Shown here piece by piece: positions 39,001-48,821 of a DNA stretch of 64,000 bases (positions within the stretch are counted from its first letter, which is position 1; the number at the start of each line of letters is the position of its first letter). The position numbers were made by a program, and so were the translations under genes. Below the pieces are notes generated by a model. The model searched no databases, was not told the origin of the DNA, and saw only the letters and a list, made by a program, of their open reading frames with translations. The stretch comes from Anaspis maculata (taxonomy: Eukaryota > Arthropoda > Insecta > Coleoptera > Scraptiidae), in contig OX421962.1 of the NCBI GenBank assembly GCA_949128115.1, forward strand, positions 12,289,262 through 12,353,261, read 5' to 3'.

Positions 39001-40181
39001 AAGTCACGTGGGTTGAAACCTGAACTTTTTGGATAACAATTGTGTCTTTAGTTTTTTGAAATTTGTGTTCGTTCATCAGTTGTTGCGTTTGGAACAAATA
39101 GCTGCCAACTTCAAAAGTGGTGACCGATCGATTTCAAAGTCACGTGGGTTGAAGCCTGAAGTCACGTGGGTTGAAACCTGAACTTTTTGGATAACAATTG
39201 TTTCTTCAGTTTTTTTTATATTTTTGTGTTCGTTCGTTAGATGTTGCGTTTGGAACAAGTAGCTGCCAACTCCAAAAGTGGTGACGGATTGTTTTAAAAG
39301 TCACGTGGGTTGAAGCCTGGAGTCACGTGGGTTGAAGCCTGGAGTCACGTGGGTTTGAACCTGAAATTTTTAGATAACAATTGTGTCTTTTTTTTTTAAA
39401 TTTGTGTTCGTTCATCAGTTGTTGCGTTTGGAACAAGTAGCTGCCAACTTCAAAAGTGGTGACTGATCGTCTTCAAAGTCACGTGAGTTGAAGCCTGAAG
39501 TCACGTGGGTTGAAGCCTGGAGTCACGTGGGCTTAAACCTGAACTTTTTGACTAACAATTGTGTCTTAAGTTTTTTTTATATTTGTGTTCGTCAGATGTT
39601 GCGTTTGGAACAAGTAGCTGCCAACTCGAAAAGTGGTGACCGATCGTTTTTAAAGTCACGTGGGTTGAAGTTTGAAGTCACGTGGGTTGGAGCCTGAAGT
39701 CACGTGGGTCAAAACCTGAACTCTTTGGATAACAATTGTGTCTTTTTTTTTATATTTGTGTTCGTTCGTCAGATGTTGCGTTTGGAACAAGTAGCTGCCA
39801 ACTCAAAAAGTGGTGACCGATCGTTTTTAAAGTCACGTGAGTTGAAGTTTGAAGTCACGTGGGTTGGAGCTTGCAGTCACGTTGGTTGAAACATGAACTT
39901 TTTGGATACAATTGTGTCTTTTTTTTTATATTTGTGTTCGTTTGTCGGATGTTGCGCTTGGAACAAGTAGCTGCCAACTCCAAAAGTGGTGACGGATCGT
40001 TTAAAAAGTCACGTGGGTTGAAGCCTGGAGTCAGGTGGGTTGAAGCCTGGAGTCACGTGGGTTTAAACCTGAACTTTTTGGATAACAATTGTGTCTTTTT
40101 TTCTATATTTGTATTCGTTCGTCAGATGTTGCGTTTGGAACAAGTAGCTGCCAACTTCAAAAGTGGTGACCGATCGTTTTA
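36050..40181. repeat. Dispersed satellite duplication (offset 3203)
   Basis: 36050-36978 recurs at 39253-40181. Markers are TTTTTGACTAACAATTG (GACT at 36347 and 39550) and the one-base-short GGATACAATTGTG variant near 36711 and 39905. A separate 756-bp-offset duplication joins about 40190-40540 to about 40946-41296 (marker TTCGGAACAAGTGGC). Confidence 0.75.
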
Positions 40182-42305
40182 AAAGTCACGTGGGTTGAAG
40201 TTTGAAGTCACGTGGGTTGGAGCCTGAAGTCACGTGGGTTAAAACCTGAACTTTTTAGATAACAATTGTGTCTTTTTTTTTGATATTTGTGTTCGTTCGT
40301 CAGATGTTGCGTTTGGAACAAGTAGCTGCCAACTCAAAAAGTGGTGACCGATCGTTTTAAAGTCACGTGGGTTGGAGTTTGAAGTCACGTGGGTTGGAGC
40401 CCGAAGTCACGTGGGTTAGGACCTGAACTTTTTGGATAACAATTGTGTCTTTTTTTTTTCGATATTTGTGTTCGTTTGACGGATGTTGCGTTCGGAACAA
40501 GTGGCTGCCAACTCCAAAAGTGGTGACGGATCGTTTCAAAAAACACGTCGGTTGATGCCTGAAGTCACGTGGGTTGAAGCCTGAAGTCACGTGGGTTGAA
40601 GCCTGAGGTCACGTGGGTTGAAGGCTGGAGTCACGTGGGTTAAAACCTGAACTTTTTGGATAACAATTGTGTCTTTTTTTTTTATATTTGTGTTCGTTCG
40701 TCAGATGTTGCGTTTGGAACAAGTAGCTGCCAACTTCAAAAGTGGTGACCGATCGTTTCAAAAGTCACGTGGGTTGAAGCCTGAAGTCACGTGGGTTGAA
40801 GCCTGGAGTCACGTGGGTTGAAACCTGAAATTTTTAGATAACAATTGTGTCTTTTTTTTTATATTTGTGTTCGTTCGTCAGATGTTGCGTTTGGAACAAG
40901 TAGCTGCCAACTCCAAAAGTGGTGACCGATCGTTTTAAAAGTCACGTGGGTTGAAGTTTGAAGTCACGTGGGTTGGAGCCTGAAGTCACGTGGGCTAAAA
41001 CCTGAACTTTTTAGATAACAATTGTGTCTTTTTTTTTGATATTTGTGTTCGTTCGTCAGATGTTGCGTTTGGAACAAGTAGCTGCCAACTCAAAAAGTGG
41101 TGACCGATCGTTTTAAAGTCACGTGGGTTGGAGTTTGAAGTCACGTGGGTTGGAGCCCGAAGTCACGTGGGTTAGGACCTGAACTTTTTGGATAACAATT
41201 GTGTCTTTTTTTTTTCGATATTTGTGTTCGTTTGACGGATGTTGCGTTCGGAACAAGTGGCTGCCAACTCCAAAAGTGGTGACGGATCGTTTTAAAAGTC
41301 ACGTGGGTTGAAGCCTGGAGTCACGTGGGTTGAAGCCTGAAGTCACGTGGGTTGGAGCCTGAAGTCACGTGGGTTAGGACCTGAACTTTTTGGATAACAA
41401 TTGTGTCTTTTTTTTTGATAATTGTGTTCGTTTGGCGGATGTTGCGTTTGGAACAAGTAGCTGCCAACTCAAAAAGTGGTGACCGATCGTTTTTAAAGTC
41501 ACGTTAGTTGAAGTTTGAAGTCACGTGGGTCGGAGCCTGAAGTCACGTGGGTTTAAACCTGAACTTTTTGGATAACAATTGTGTCTTTTTTTTTGATATT
41601 TGTGTTCGTTCGTCGGATGTTGCGTTTGGAACAAGTAGCTGCCAGCTCCAAAAGTGGTGACGGATTGTTTCAAAAGTCACGTGAGTTGAAGCCTGAAGTC
41701 AGGTGGGTTGAAGCCTGAAGTCACGTGGGTTGAAGCCTAAAGTCACGTGGGTTGAAACCTGAAATTTTTAGATAACGATTGTGTCTTTTTTTTTCGAAAT
41801 TTGTGTTCGTTCATCAGTTGTTGCGTTTGGAACAAGTAGCTGCCAACTTCAAAAGTGGTGACTGATCGTTTTCGAAGTCACGTGGGTTGGAGCCTGAAGT
41901 CACGTGGGTTGAAGCCTGGAGTCACGTGAGTTAAAACCTGAACTTTTTGAATAACAATTGTGTCTTAAGTTTTTTTTATATTTGTGTTCGTCAGATGTTG
42001 CGTTTGGAACAAGTAGCTGCCAACTCCAAAAGTGGTGACGGATTGTTTTAAAAGTCACGTGGGTTGAAGCCTGGAGTCACGTGGGTTGAAGCCTGGAGTC
42101 ACGTGGGCTTCAACCTGAAATTTTTAGATAACATTTGTGTCTTTTTTTTTGAAATTTGTGTTCGTTCATCAGTTGTTGCGTTTGGAACAAGTAGCTGCCA
42201 ACTTCAAAAGTGGTGACTGATCGTTTTCAAAGTCACGTGGGTTGAAGCCTGAAGTCACGTGGGTTAAAACCTGAAATTTTTAGATAACAATTGTGTCTTT
42301 TTTTT

Positions 42306-43309
42306 CGTCTAAGCTTGCTCAGGCTTAGACAGCTTACCCCAGCTCCGCTGTCAATTTCCAACAGATAGTCTCTTTGATCGATATTTACAATAACTGTGAA
42401 CGGGTTGCTAATTTCTTTTGCATTGTTCATCATGCAATACAGGCCAGACTCAACCTTCAACAAATTATTTGTTCTTGACTTTTTCTGACTGCATATGGCT
42501 CCTAGATGTCCCTCAATTTTGCATACGTTACAAGTTTAATTTGCATACTTGCATTCACCCCCGTGGTTTTTTCCACAGTGCTTGCATTTTGGCTTATTGT
42601 TGTTTTGACAACTCTGCTTGAAATCTTGTCTTGGACAACTACTATTCCGTGGTTGTAGCTTGTTGGTACCAGTAATCTTGTTTACCTCTTGTACATGTTG
42701 CAAGGTTGCTTCTTTCTCCTGAGCTACGAATACTAGTTTCTCAAGTTCCATTGTGACATCTTCCTCGCATAGTCGATCAAATAGTGGACTTTTCCGCAGA
42801 CTTGTCACGAATTTATCTTTCAAAATCTTGGATAGCTGGTTTTCAAAACTGCAGTTTACTGATGCGTTACGTATTTGTGTATACCACCCCGATATCGTTC
42901 CAGCTGGCTGTTGTGTAAGCTCATAGAATTTGGCTCGTTCCCTCCATTCGGATATATGTGGACTATACTGTTTCTTCAATAACTCGCATAGCTCCTTATA
43001 TTTATTTTCCTTGGGCTTTATAGAGTAACATAAATCTTGCAAAATCCTGTAAGTTAGAGTACCATTCAATGAAATCAAGGTTGTTACCTGTATATCATCT
43101 TCTTAGATCTTATTAGCTGTAAAATACTGCTCCAGTTTTTCCTGATAAATAGTCCAATCGTCAATATCGGGACTGAACTCGCAAGGGTTTCCAAATAATC
43201 TATTTATTTTCGTCAAGCTTTCAGTTCTCTTCTCATTGACGTTATTGCTTCTTGTCGCTAGAATCGCTTTTTTCCTTTCCAATTCTTCCTGTGTGCGCGC
43301 TCCAATTTT
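42306..43309 (-). pseudogene. Truncated gag-protease relic of a Ty3/gypsy-type retroelement
   Basis: One minus-strand frame runs from 43309 to 42306 with two in-frame stops (43103-43105 and 42536-42538). The N-terminal half has the tryptophan/tyrosine-rich matrix-capsid pattern of gypsy-type Gag (a WTIYQEKLEQYF block just before the first stop). The C-terminal part has two zinc knuckles: C-X2-C-X3-H-X3-C just before the second stop, and a canonical C-X2-C-X4-H-X4-C just after it. Downstream lies the start of an aspartic protease, with the catalytic DSGA at 42341-42352 preceded by LLEI. The frame is cut a few codons later at the satellite boundary, so the rest of pol (protease end, RT, RNase H, integrase) is missing. 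Gag would package element RNA and protease would cleave the polyprotein; this copy is dead. No ATG is visible at the 5' end of the open frame. Confidence 0.85.
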
Positions 43310-43312
43310 TTA

Positions 43313-43323
43313 CCTCGTCGCCA
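43313..43323 (-). promoter_or_regulatory. Primer-binding-site-like motif
   Basis: The minus strand reads TGGCGACGAGG, directly upstream of the gag frame. The same 11 bases follow the LTR remnant at 44739-44749. TGG followed by a tRNA-complementary stretch is the usual form of a reverse-transcription primer site, so the 5' LTR of this element would lie at 43324 and above, though no second LTR was found to prove it. The tRNA partner was not determined. Confidence 0.5.
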
Positions 43324-44665
43324 CTGTGGTGCTTAGCCTTATTTTCACCAAAAACTAAACAAAACATCACTGTTGGGTTAAAAACTCAAAACATTGTTAA
43401 AGTGGCATCACAATATTTGGAAAATACAGACATAAAAATTTCACCGAAGTTTCCCTACTGTTACCAACACTTTGGAAATAAAAGAAAAAAAAATCTCTTT
43501 AACCAATGGAAATATTTTCCGGAAATTTTCAAGGAATACTATTTATTACTCTTGTTGATGATTGAAAGTATTCCCAGTCGAATCTGTTTTATTGGCAGGT
43601 ACCCCATTCAGACCAGCACCTACGTTCAATTTCTACTGTTAAAGGCAGCTGAAGACATTAAACCGTCGTGATCCTTGCGACTCCCGAATGCAGTCGAAAT
43701 CCTTTCAATCCCGAAAGAGCACAATTGCACCATCTTCACACTCCAATAACTGCCGCGTTCAAAACGCTCCAAACCCGGCGCTCACCGATGATGAAAAGTG
43801 CCTCCCCCCCCTCAACACCATATCAATTCCTTTACATTGACGGTGCGAGTGGTAAGTGCTGATATTATAAAATGAGTAATGAAATTCAATTTGGTACGGC
43901 TCTCTGCCGGTGCGATATACAGGATGCTCCGGCAGCCGAATAAAGCTTCTGCACAGAGCGCCAGTGTTTATCTGAGTCTCTGAGCCCTCGGCTGTGATTA
44001 TTTCTCATTGTGCCGGTTCAATCCCGGTGCACTGAAACGTGAGTAATCCCCCCGCTGTGTGTGCGCCCGCCCGCCACTCCGGTGAACATTCGAATGATGA
44101 CGACACATTAATTTTATCTCATAACCAAACACCTGCAATCGCATCTCTTTCAGTTTTCCAGTCCTCCGCCCTGCAGGTTATTCTTCTGTATTCTGTCCTC
44201 GCCGCGTTTCCGCGTCCCCGTAATGCTACACCATGTGTATCCGGGGCTTCGCGGGGTGTGTGCGGGATTCATTGTGCACGGCGAGCACGTCAATAAAAGA
44301 CGCTCTTTATGGCCGCGGACGGTGCCAGCGAAAGAACTAGTTGCATTGTTTATGTGTTTGTTGCAGTTGTGGGACGTACGAATTGCCGTCGTAAATTTTT
44401 ATGGACCCGGATCGAAACTTTGCGCACGCTTAAATTGTTTTTTATCGAGGTGCGGTGGTCATCATCAGGAGCTCTATAACGCAAGGCACCTTCTGTATTA
44501 GATACCCTAAACATGGCTTGTGTCAGATTGTCTCCGCATGCGTTAGAATTTGCCATCGTTTGAAAAAGTGAGAAATTTCGATAACTGCGAAATACACGAA
44601 CACTTTCTTGGCGCCCAAGATTCAGCTCTTATCATATGGGGAAGCGTTGTGCAGCCCACATAATG
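43324..44665. other. No gene recognised; possible LTR remnant on the left side
   Basis: The left part is AT-rich and may contain the LTR of the minus-strand gag relic. The right part (about 44000-44330) is CpG-richer. Open frames of up to about 139 codons (43252-43671 plus) are antisense to the gag relic or have no recognisable content. Confidence 0.5.
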
Positions 44666-44738
44666 AATATACACTCATTATTTTGTTACATCCGAGTTTT
44701 ATTCCGCCATCCTATTTTATATCACGGGGATATAATAC
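44666..44738 (+). repeat. 5' LTR remnant (3' end only)
   Basis: Matches the 3' LTR from AATATACACTCATTA to the terminal TAATAC. The sequence left of 44666 does not match, so the 5' LTR is truncated to 73 bp. Confidence 0.8.
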
Positions 44739-44749
44739 TGGCGACGAGG
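44739..44749 (+). promoter_or_regulatory. Primer-binding site
   Basis: TGGCGACGAGG starts immediately after the LTR end (TAATAC). It is identical to the motif ahead of the gag relic at 43313-43323, so two different elements appear to use the same primer type. Confidence 0.65.
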
Positions 44750-44876
44750 CAAAACGTGAGGAAAAGCGGTTTGCAGTGATATTTTCACGGCAAGGTGTCG
44801 TGAAAGTAAGTGATAAGTAAAAATCGACTGGGCAAGGCGTCCAGACACGTGTTTTAAGATAGCGGTCATCGGTAGC

Positions 44877-45460
44877 ATGCCTGAATTCAGGGAATCGGAT
44901 GATTTCAAGATCTACCAGGTCAAGGTAGATCTCTCTTCTTTTCTCTATTTCTCAGGCCTCTCACTTTTGGAGAGAGGATGACCTTTCACGAGGCGAAGCA
45001 GGAGCAGGGCGAACCAATCATGGAGTGGTTCGTTAGGATAAAAAAAGTTATCCTTAACGTGCAAGTTTGGCACGCGCCTGAACGAAATGTTTGAGGCAAA
45101 CTGGTTTCGGGGCTGAGGAAGGGCAAGGTGCTCGACCGACTCATGGAGGAGGATCCCGAAGGAAAGGAGCTTCGTCAGTTGGTGGACATCGCAGTGTCAA
45201 GAGAAGCAGCAATCAAAATGGCGGCGGCCGAGCCAACGAGGCAGGAGCGGCCCGTGTTCAATTTGCTAGACAAGAAAGGCACGACGCATCCCACGCCTGC
45301 GCAAAGAAGCCAACGCCAGGAAAATCAGAAGCGCCAACAGAATAAGGTAAAACCACCTAGTGGGAATAAGAATAAGTGTTACGCGTGCGGTAAAGACAAT
45401 AACCAGTTCAACAGCTGCAATTATAAAACGTACAAATGTAATAAACAGAATAAATTATAA
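44877..45460 (+). pseudogene. Decayed gag of the LTR element
   Basis: An ATG at 44877 opens a short frame that stops near 44982. Gag-like coding resumes from ATG 44978 (the TFHEAKQ to MEWFVRIK segment), stops near 45094, and continues in a further frame from about 45107 to 45460 (LVSGLRKGKVLDRLMEED, then a basic, glutamine-rich region). The frame changes near 45058 and 45100, so at least two frameshifts are present. The C-terminal zinc knuckles are broken: the first (CYACGK to NSC) has asparagine where the histidine is expected, and the second (KCNKQ) lacks its second cysteine. The frame ends at TAA 45458-45460. Pol does not follow. Family assignment rests on this zinc-knuckle layout and the capsid-like segment. 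Confidence 0.75.
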
Positions 45461-46886
45461 AAGTGTTGGGGGTTGTATGTAAATATGAAAAGATTTAGTA
45501 TTAGGGGAATAATCCCACCATATGTGTAACCATTGTAATAAACAGAAGTCGATTAGTGCTAGTTATTGGGGGATAGGGGTGGTTAGCCCCTTCCTTGAAC
45601 TCATTGAAGATGTATCAAAATTCAGCACTAGGGAAGATCCCAATTCTGCTACCATGTGTAACAACTCGAAGGGTTGAGAGAGGTTGATTAAAATATAATA
45701 TAATATAATATAACGGTAGACGCAATGGAAATAAGTCAAGACATTTCCAAAGTATCAAATGATATGAAAATACCACCAACTGTAAAACTGGGGGTGGTTG
45801 ATGTTCAAATGAACTGAACAATGTAAACACAATAAAGTAGGTAGTTATGTGTGATAATAAGTATTACAAGTTCCTGTACCTTATGTACTGCTTGGGAGAA
45901 CTATAGTAGGTCGATGACCCTATATGGTCGTTCAGAATAGGGGTTGCTTGAATTTCAGGGTAGTAACGTGACTGCCACCACTGGCTCAGTTATTTTATAT
46001 GGAGAGACAGATCCATAGAGGGAGGGGAACAGAACCTCTGGATACATCTTAGAGTTTTAATCTTGGTTGAGGTAGCGTGCATTTTACTTTTCTATTTTCT
46101 GCTTTAACTCTTCGGAAAGGCGTTTATATGAGTCCGGCAGACGAGGCATTTGAATCGAGTAGAAACCTCTAGCCTAATTATCTGTCTACGTGAGGGGTGG
46201 TCAGGTAAACAAGAGATTCTCAAAACAAACATTATATTTTCAAATAAGCAAAATTAATAAGTAGGTACAATACTGCATAGGTTTACTATCAGAACTAGTA
46301 CTGAAAGGTATTCACAATGGTAGCCATCCACGTGGTGTATAAATATCAAGTAGTAAACAAAAACAAAGCTCAGCTGACGCTGTGACGTTTGATGACGTAA
46401 TAGAGTAGTGCAACAACTGTCACGACGCCATTTTGGCGTTCATTCGTCATGGCTCGTGCACATGACGTAAGTGGGGATACAAGAGAGAGGTATCAGAGCG
46501 AGAGACAGAGTGAGAGATTTGCAAGTCGCTAATCGCTAAAGAGGATGTGGCAAATGACTCATTCCTTTACAAGGACGCTTCATAGCGTCTTACATTAATT
46601 TAATCGGTTCTACCTTGTATGTTGACATCTCACTAAAAGTAAAAGTATCATCAGGGTATCACTCGCGAGGAACACAGGGTAATATTGTTAGGACAAATGG
46701 TTTGCACGTTGACGAGGAAACGTCGCGTCTTCGCGTATCTTTGAGATTTCAAATATTATAAAACATCAGCTCGCGCGTGGCGATCGAGATTATGATGAAT
46801 CACTATGCACTATTAGCGTGTCCGGTTTTCCGTGTACTACAAGGCCAGAATTTAATTGATTACTCGCGCGTGATTTAACAGTAAAC
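45461..46886. other. No gene recognised inside the LTR element
   Basis: This stretch sits where pol should be, but I see no RT, RNase H or integrase motif on either strand. It contains an (AATAT)-type simple repeat at 45692-45713. It may be a replacement of the pol region or strongly decayed sequence. Confidence 0.5.
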
Positions 46887-47177
46887 ATGTGGAATTATGA
46901 CCACTCAAAATTCGGGAATTTTACGGCGTGGAACCGCCCATAGGCGTCTAAATTCGACCGAGAAACGTCAACGGTAGTCAACATCGACGAACTAGGGTCG
47001 ACAGATAACTTGAATTCAGATTTAGTGGAAAATATAGAATCGGCCCCAGTAAGGGTGAACGCTAGGCTGGCAGATAACTTGAATTCGGATTCAGTGGAAA
47101 ATGTAAAATCGGCACCAGCAATTGAAATCGTTAGACCTAGAAGAACTATCAAACCACCTAACCGATATTTAGAGTAA
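46887..47177 (+). pseudogene. C-terminal tail of pol (integrase end), LTR element
   Basis: A 97-codon frame from ATG 46887 to TAA 47175-47177 is interrupted by one in-frame TAG near 46941. It ends with the basic, proline-rich tail RPRRTIKPPNRYLE, a typical end of Ty3/gypsy integrase, about 150 bp before the polypurine tract, as expected for a pol end. Two imperfect copies of a block of about 23 codons (DNLNSD followed by a VEN segment) lie in tandem just upstream. Everything before this tail is missing or unrecognisable. Confidence 0.65.
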
Positions 47178-47323
47178 GATGTTCATTTTTTTTACGTAAG
47201 ACGTATCAGTTAGGATGTGTTACAAATTTGTATCAAGTGTATTTGTATTGAGTTCTTATTTTCTTCTAACATTGTCTGACTACTTAAAATGGTTAGGTCT
47301 CTATTTACTATATTATTAGTCTC

Positions 47324-47333
47324 GGGGGGAGGG
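47324..47333 (+). promoter_or_regulatory. Polypurine tract (plus-strand primer)
   Basis: GGGGGGAGGG lies directly ahead of the TGTGTGATG start of the 3' LTR. This is the position and composition expected for the plus-strand priming site of an LTR retroelement. Confidence 0.8.
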
Positions 47334-47607
47334 TGTGTGATGTATGTGAATCATTTATGATTTCCGCCTAAGATTACTTGAAAACCAATAGCGTTGATGC
47401 GGCGCATCGATTGGAATGTGGCGCGCGCATCTCTTTCTTATTGGTTCGACGGAGCCAGACTGCTAGACCAGCGTCTGGCACTCATTCATTACTGTTCTAA
47501 CTGTTGTATACGTTGCATGTGATATATCCCAATATACACTCATTATTTTGTTACATCAGAGTTTTTTTCCGCCATCCTATTTTATATCACGGGGATATAC
47601 CTAATAC
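47334..47607 (+). repeat. 3' LTR
   Basis: About 274 bp from TGTGTGATG after the purine tract to TAATAC. Its last part matches the 5' LTR remnant at 44666-44738. The exact first base (47334, 47336 or 47338) cannot be fixed without the full 5' LTR. Confidence 0.75.
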
Positions 47608-48375
47608 TTTGTATATCTAGAAGATATCATTGTGGCTACGCCCGACTTCCAGCGGCACCTTGAGGCTCTGGCCTCAACGTATTCAACGTCTCCACCATGA
47701 TCTGAGTCCGAGTCCGAAGAGCACGAGCTCGTCCGCCTAGCATTCTCTAGATTCCTGACACACCTTCGTCCCAGGCCGGACGGACCAGGCTGTTGGAATC
47801 TCCGCAACCGACGCATCGGACTTCCGGCATGGGTCCCGCTTCGGGGCACTCAGAGCCGGCACCACACGGGTACGAAGAAGGCGACCTTGGCTCGAAGGGG
47901 CCAAAGGCTTGAAGGCCTTGGTGGGCTGTGGAACCCCACTTCCCTGTCTTGCCCTCGATAGGTATCCGGCATAGGACGGCTTGAGACGGCGATGCCGAAT
48001 CTGGTCCCTGGTCAAGCCGGTAGCTAGCATCGCCTCCTTATAGAAGTACCCGTTGGTACTACTCGCTTCCGCCTTAGCTATCCGCTCCAACATGATGGCA
48101 TCGGATTCGGCTAAACTAGCCTCACCGGCATTGTTGAACTCAGCGGGGTGCCTTTGTCGCTCGTGTTGGCGGACCCCGGAGTAGGTATTGAACCTTGCGG
48201 GACAATAGTCACACTGGCTGCGCGGCTTGCATTCCCCTCGGCGGTGTCTTCCCAGACCAGACGATGATTCGAATCTCTTATCACAGCCTTCGCCATCGCA
48301 GACGTAAGGTGTGGTATGCCTGTTGGAAGAGGCGGGAGAAATAGTAGCGGAAGCAGGTGGTAACCGGGGATTTAA
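47608..48375 (-). pseudogene. N-terminus of an R2-clade-like LINE ORF (zinc fingers)
   Basis: The minus-strand frame ending at 47737 is open up to an ATG at 48411, but that ATG lies in antisense of the neighbouring gypsy relic, so the LINE part probably begins near 48375. Numbering from that ATG, there are two zinc fingers: C38-X4-C43-X12-H56-X4-C61 and C67-X2-C70-X12-H83-X4-H88, the latter followed by PAEFN. A helical region with an LTRDQIRHRR motif follows (about residues 132-141), similar to the DNA-binding region after the fingers in R2-type proteins. In those elements this N-terminus recognises the insertion site before target-primed reverse transcription. The frame breaks near 47737-47850, where another frame (47849 to 47601) takes over. 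RT and endonuclease are absent. Clade assignment is by motif layout only. Confidence 0.6.
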
Positions 48376-48821
48376 TTGTGCGGATTGATTGTGAGTCGCG
48401 AGAAGTGTCACTTATGTTCATCCAAGCTACGCTACCTCGGCTACATCGTCGATGGTCTCAGGGTTGATCCCGGGAAGGTACAGGGCCGTTTTCGATTTGC
48501 CAACCTTCACCAAAGTACGTGCAGTACGTCGAGTTCTCGCCATGGCTGGTTGTTACCGGAGATTTGTGCCCAATTTCTCGACCCTGGTCGCTCCATTGAA
48601 CAACCTCCTTCGGAAGGGGGTTCCGTTTTGCTGGACAACCGAGTGTAGGACGGCTTTTGCCGCTCTGAAACAGTGTCTCATGTCAGCTCCAATCGTCCAG
48701 TGTCCTGAATTCTCCCGCCCATTCACCATCCAGACTGATGCCAGTGACTTTGGCCTTGGAGCGGTCTTCTCCCAAGTCGATGTGGATGGAAAGTTGTATG
48801 TGGCCAGCTACATTAGCCGAT
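48376..48821 (+). pseudogene. Gypsy-type pol relic, RT end and RNase H start
   Basis: Plus-strand coding starts abruptly at the junction with the LINE fragment, inside the RT palm/thumb region (REKCHLC, then LRYLGYIVD). A one-base change near 48481-48487 shifts the frame, and coding continues (AVFDLP, then YRRFVPNFSTLVAPLNNLLRKG) into RNase H with the first catalytic aspartate in the TDAS motif. The reading frame is then interrupted at 48822 by a hairpin element. No upstream gag, protease or RT catalytic motif belongs to this piece. Confidence 0.85.

Larger units (their letters stand above)
19443..42305. repeat. Composite satellite array, right block
   Basis: The same core plus 22-bp-repeat architecture continues here. 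The first base resumes exactly where the left block stopped inside one unit (AACA then ATTGTGTC), so the two blocks were one array. This half is more heterogeneous than the left. It mixes three core types: one with CGTCAGATGTTGCG, one with CATCAGTTGTTGCG, and one with TTTGACGGATGTTGCG. It also carries marker variants such as CCCGCGGG replacing the CACGTG region (21856, 23299, 24206, 26023). The longest run-through open frame (about 111 codons, 36690-37025) follows the repeat and has no support as a gene. The block ends in an 8-T run at 42298-42305, next to a truncated retroelement. Confidence 0.97.
44666..47607 (+). mobile_element. Internally deleted LTR retrotransposon (gypsy-type)
   Basis: The order is LTR remnant, primer site, gag relic, unrecognised sequence, pol tail, polypurine tract, 3' LTR. 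The 3' end of the 5' LTR (44666-44738) matches 47531-47607, with a substitution, an extra T and a 4-bp indel near the end. Most of the 5' LTR and nearly all of protease, RT, RNase H and integrase are gone, leaving a 2.9-kb relic of what in this group is normally a 5-7 kb element. Confidence 0.8.

Noticed and set aside
1..42305. About 60 open frames of 60-111 codons on both strands within the array
   Set aside because: They recur with the satellite units, exist on both strands, and differ only where the repeat count differs. The hydrophobic stretch in them is the translated T-run, and nothing indicates selection on a protein.
43252..43671. 139-codon plus-strand open frame
   Set aside because: Its start is antisense to the gag relic and the rest lies in probable LTR sequence, with no recognisable domain.
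43960..44035. tRNA-like T-arm (GCCGG TTCAATC CCGGT)
   Set aside because: No acceptable A box, D-arm or acceptor pairing upstream, so it could be chance or a very decayed tRNA-derived sequence.
47601..47849. 82-codon minus-strand frame starting with an ATG
   Set aside because: Better explained as the continuation of the LINE fragment after a frameshift than as a separate gene.
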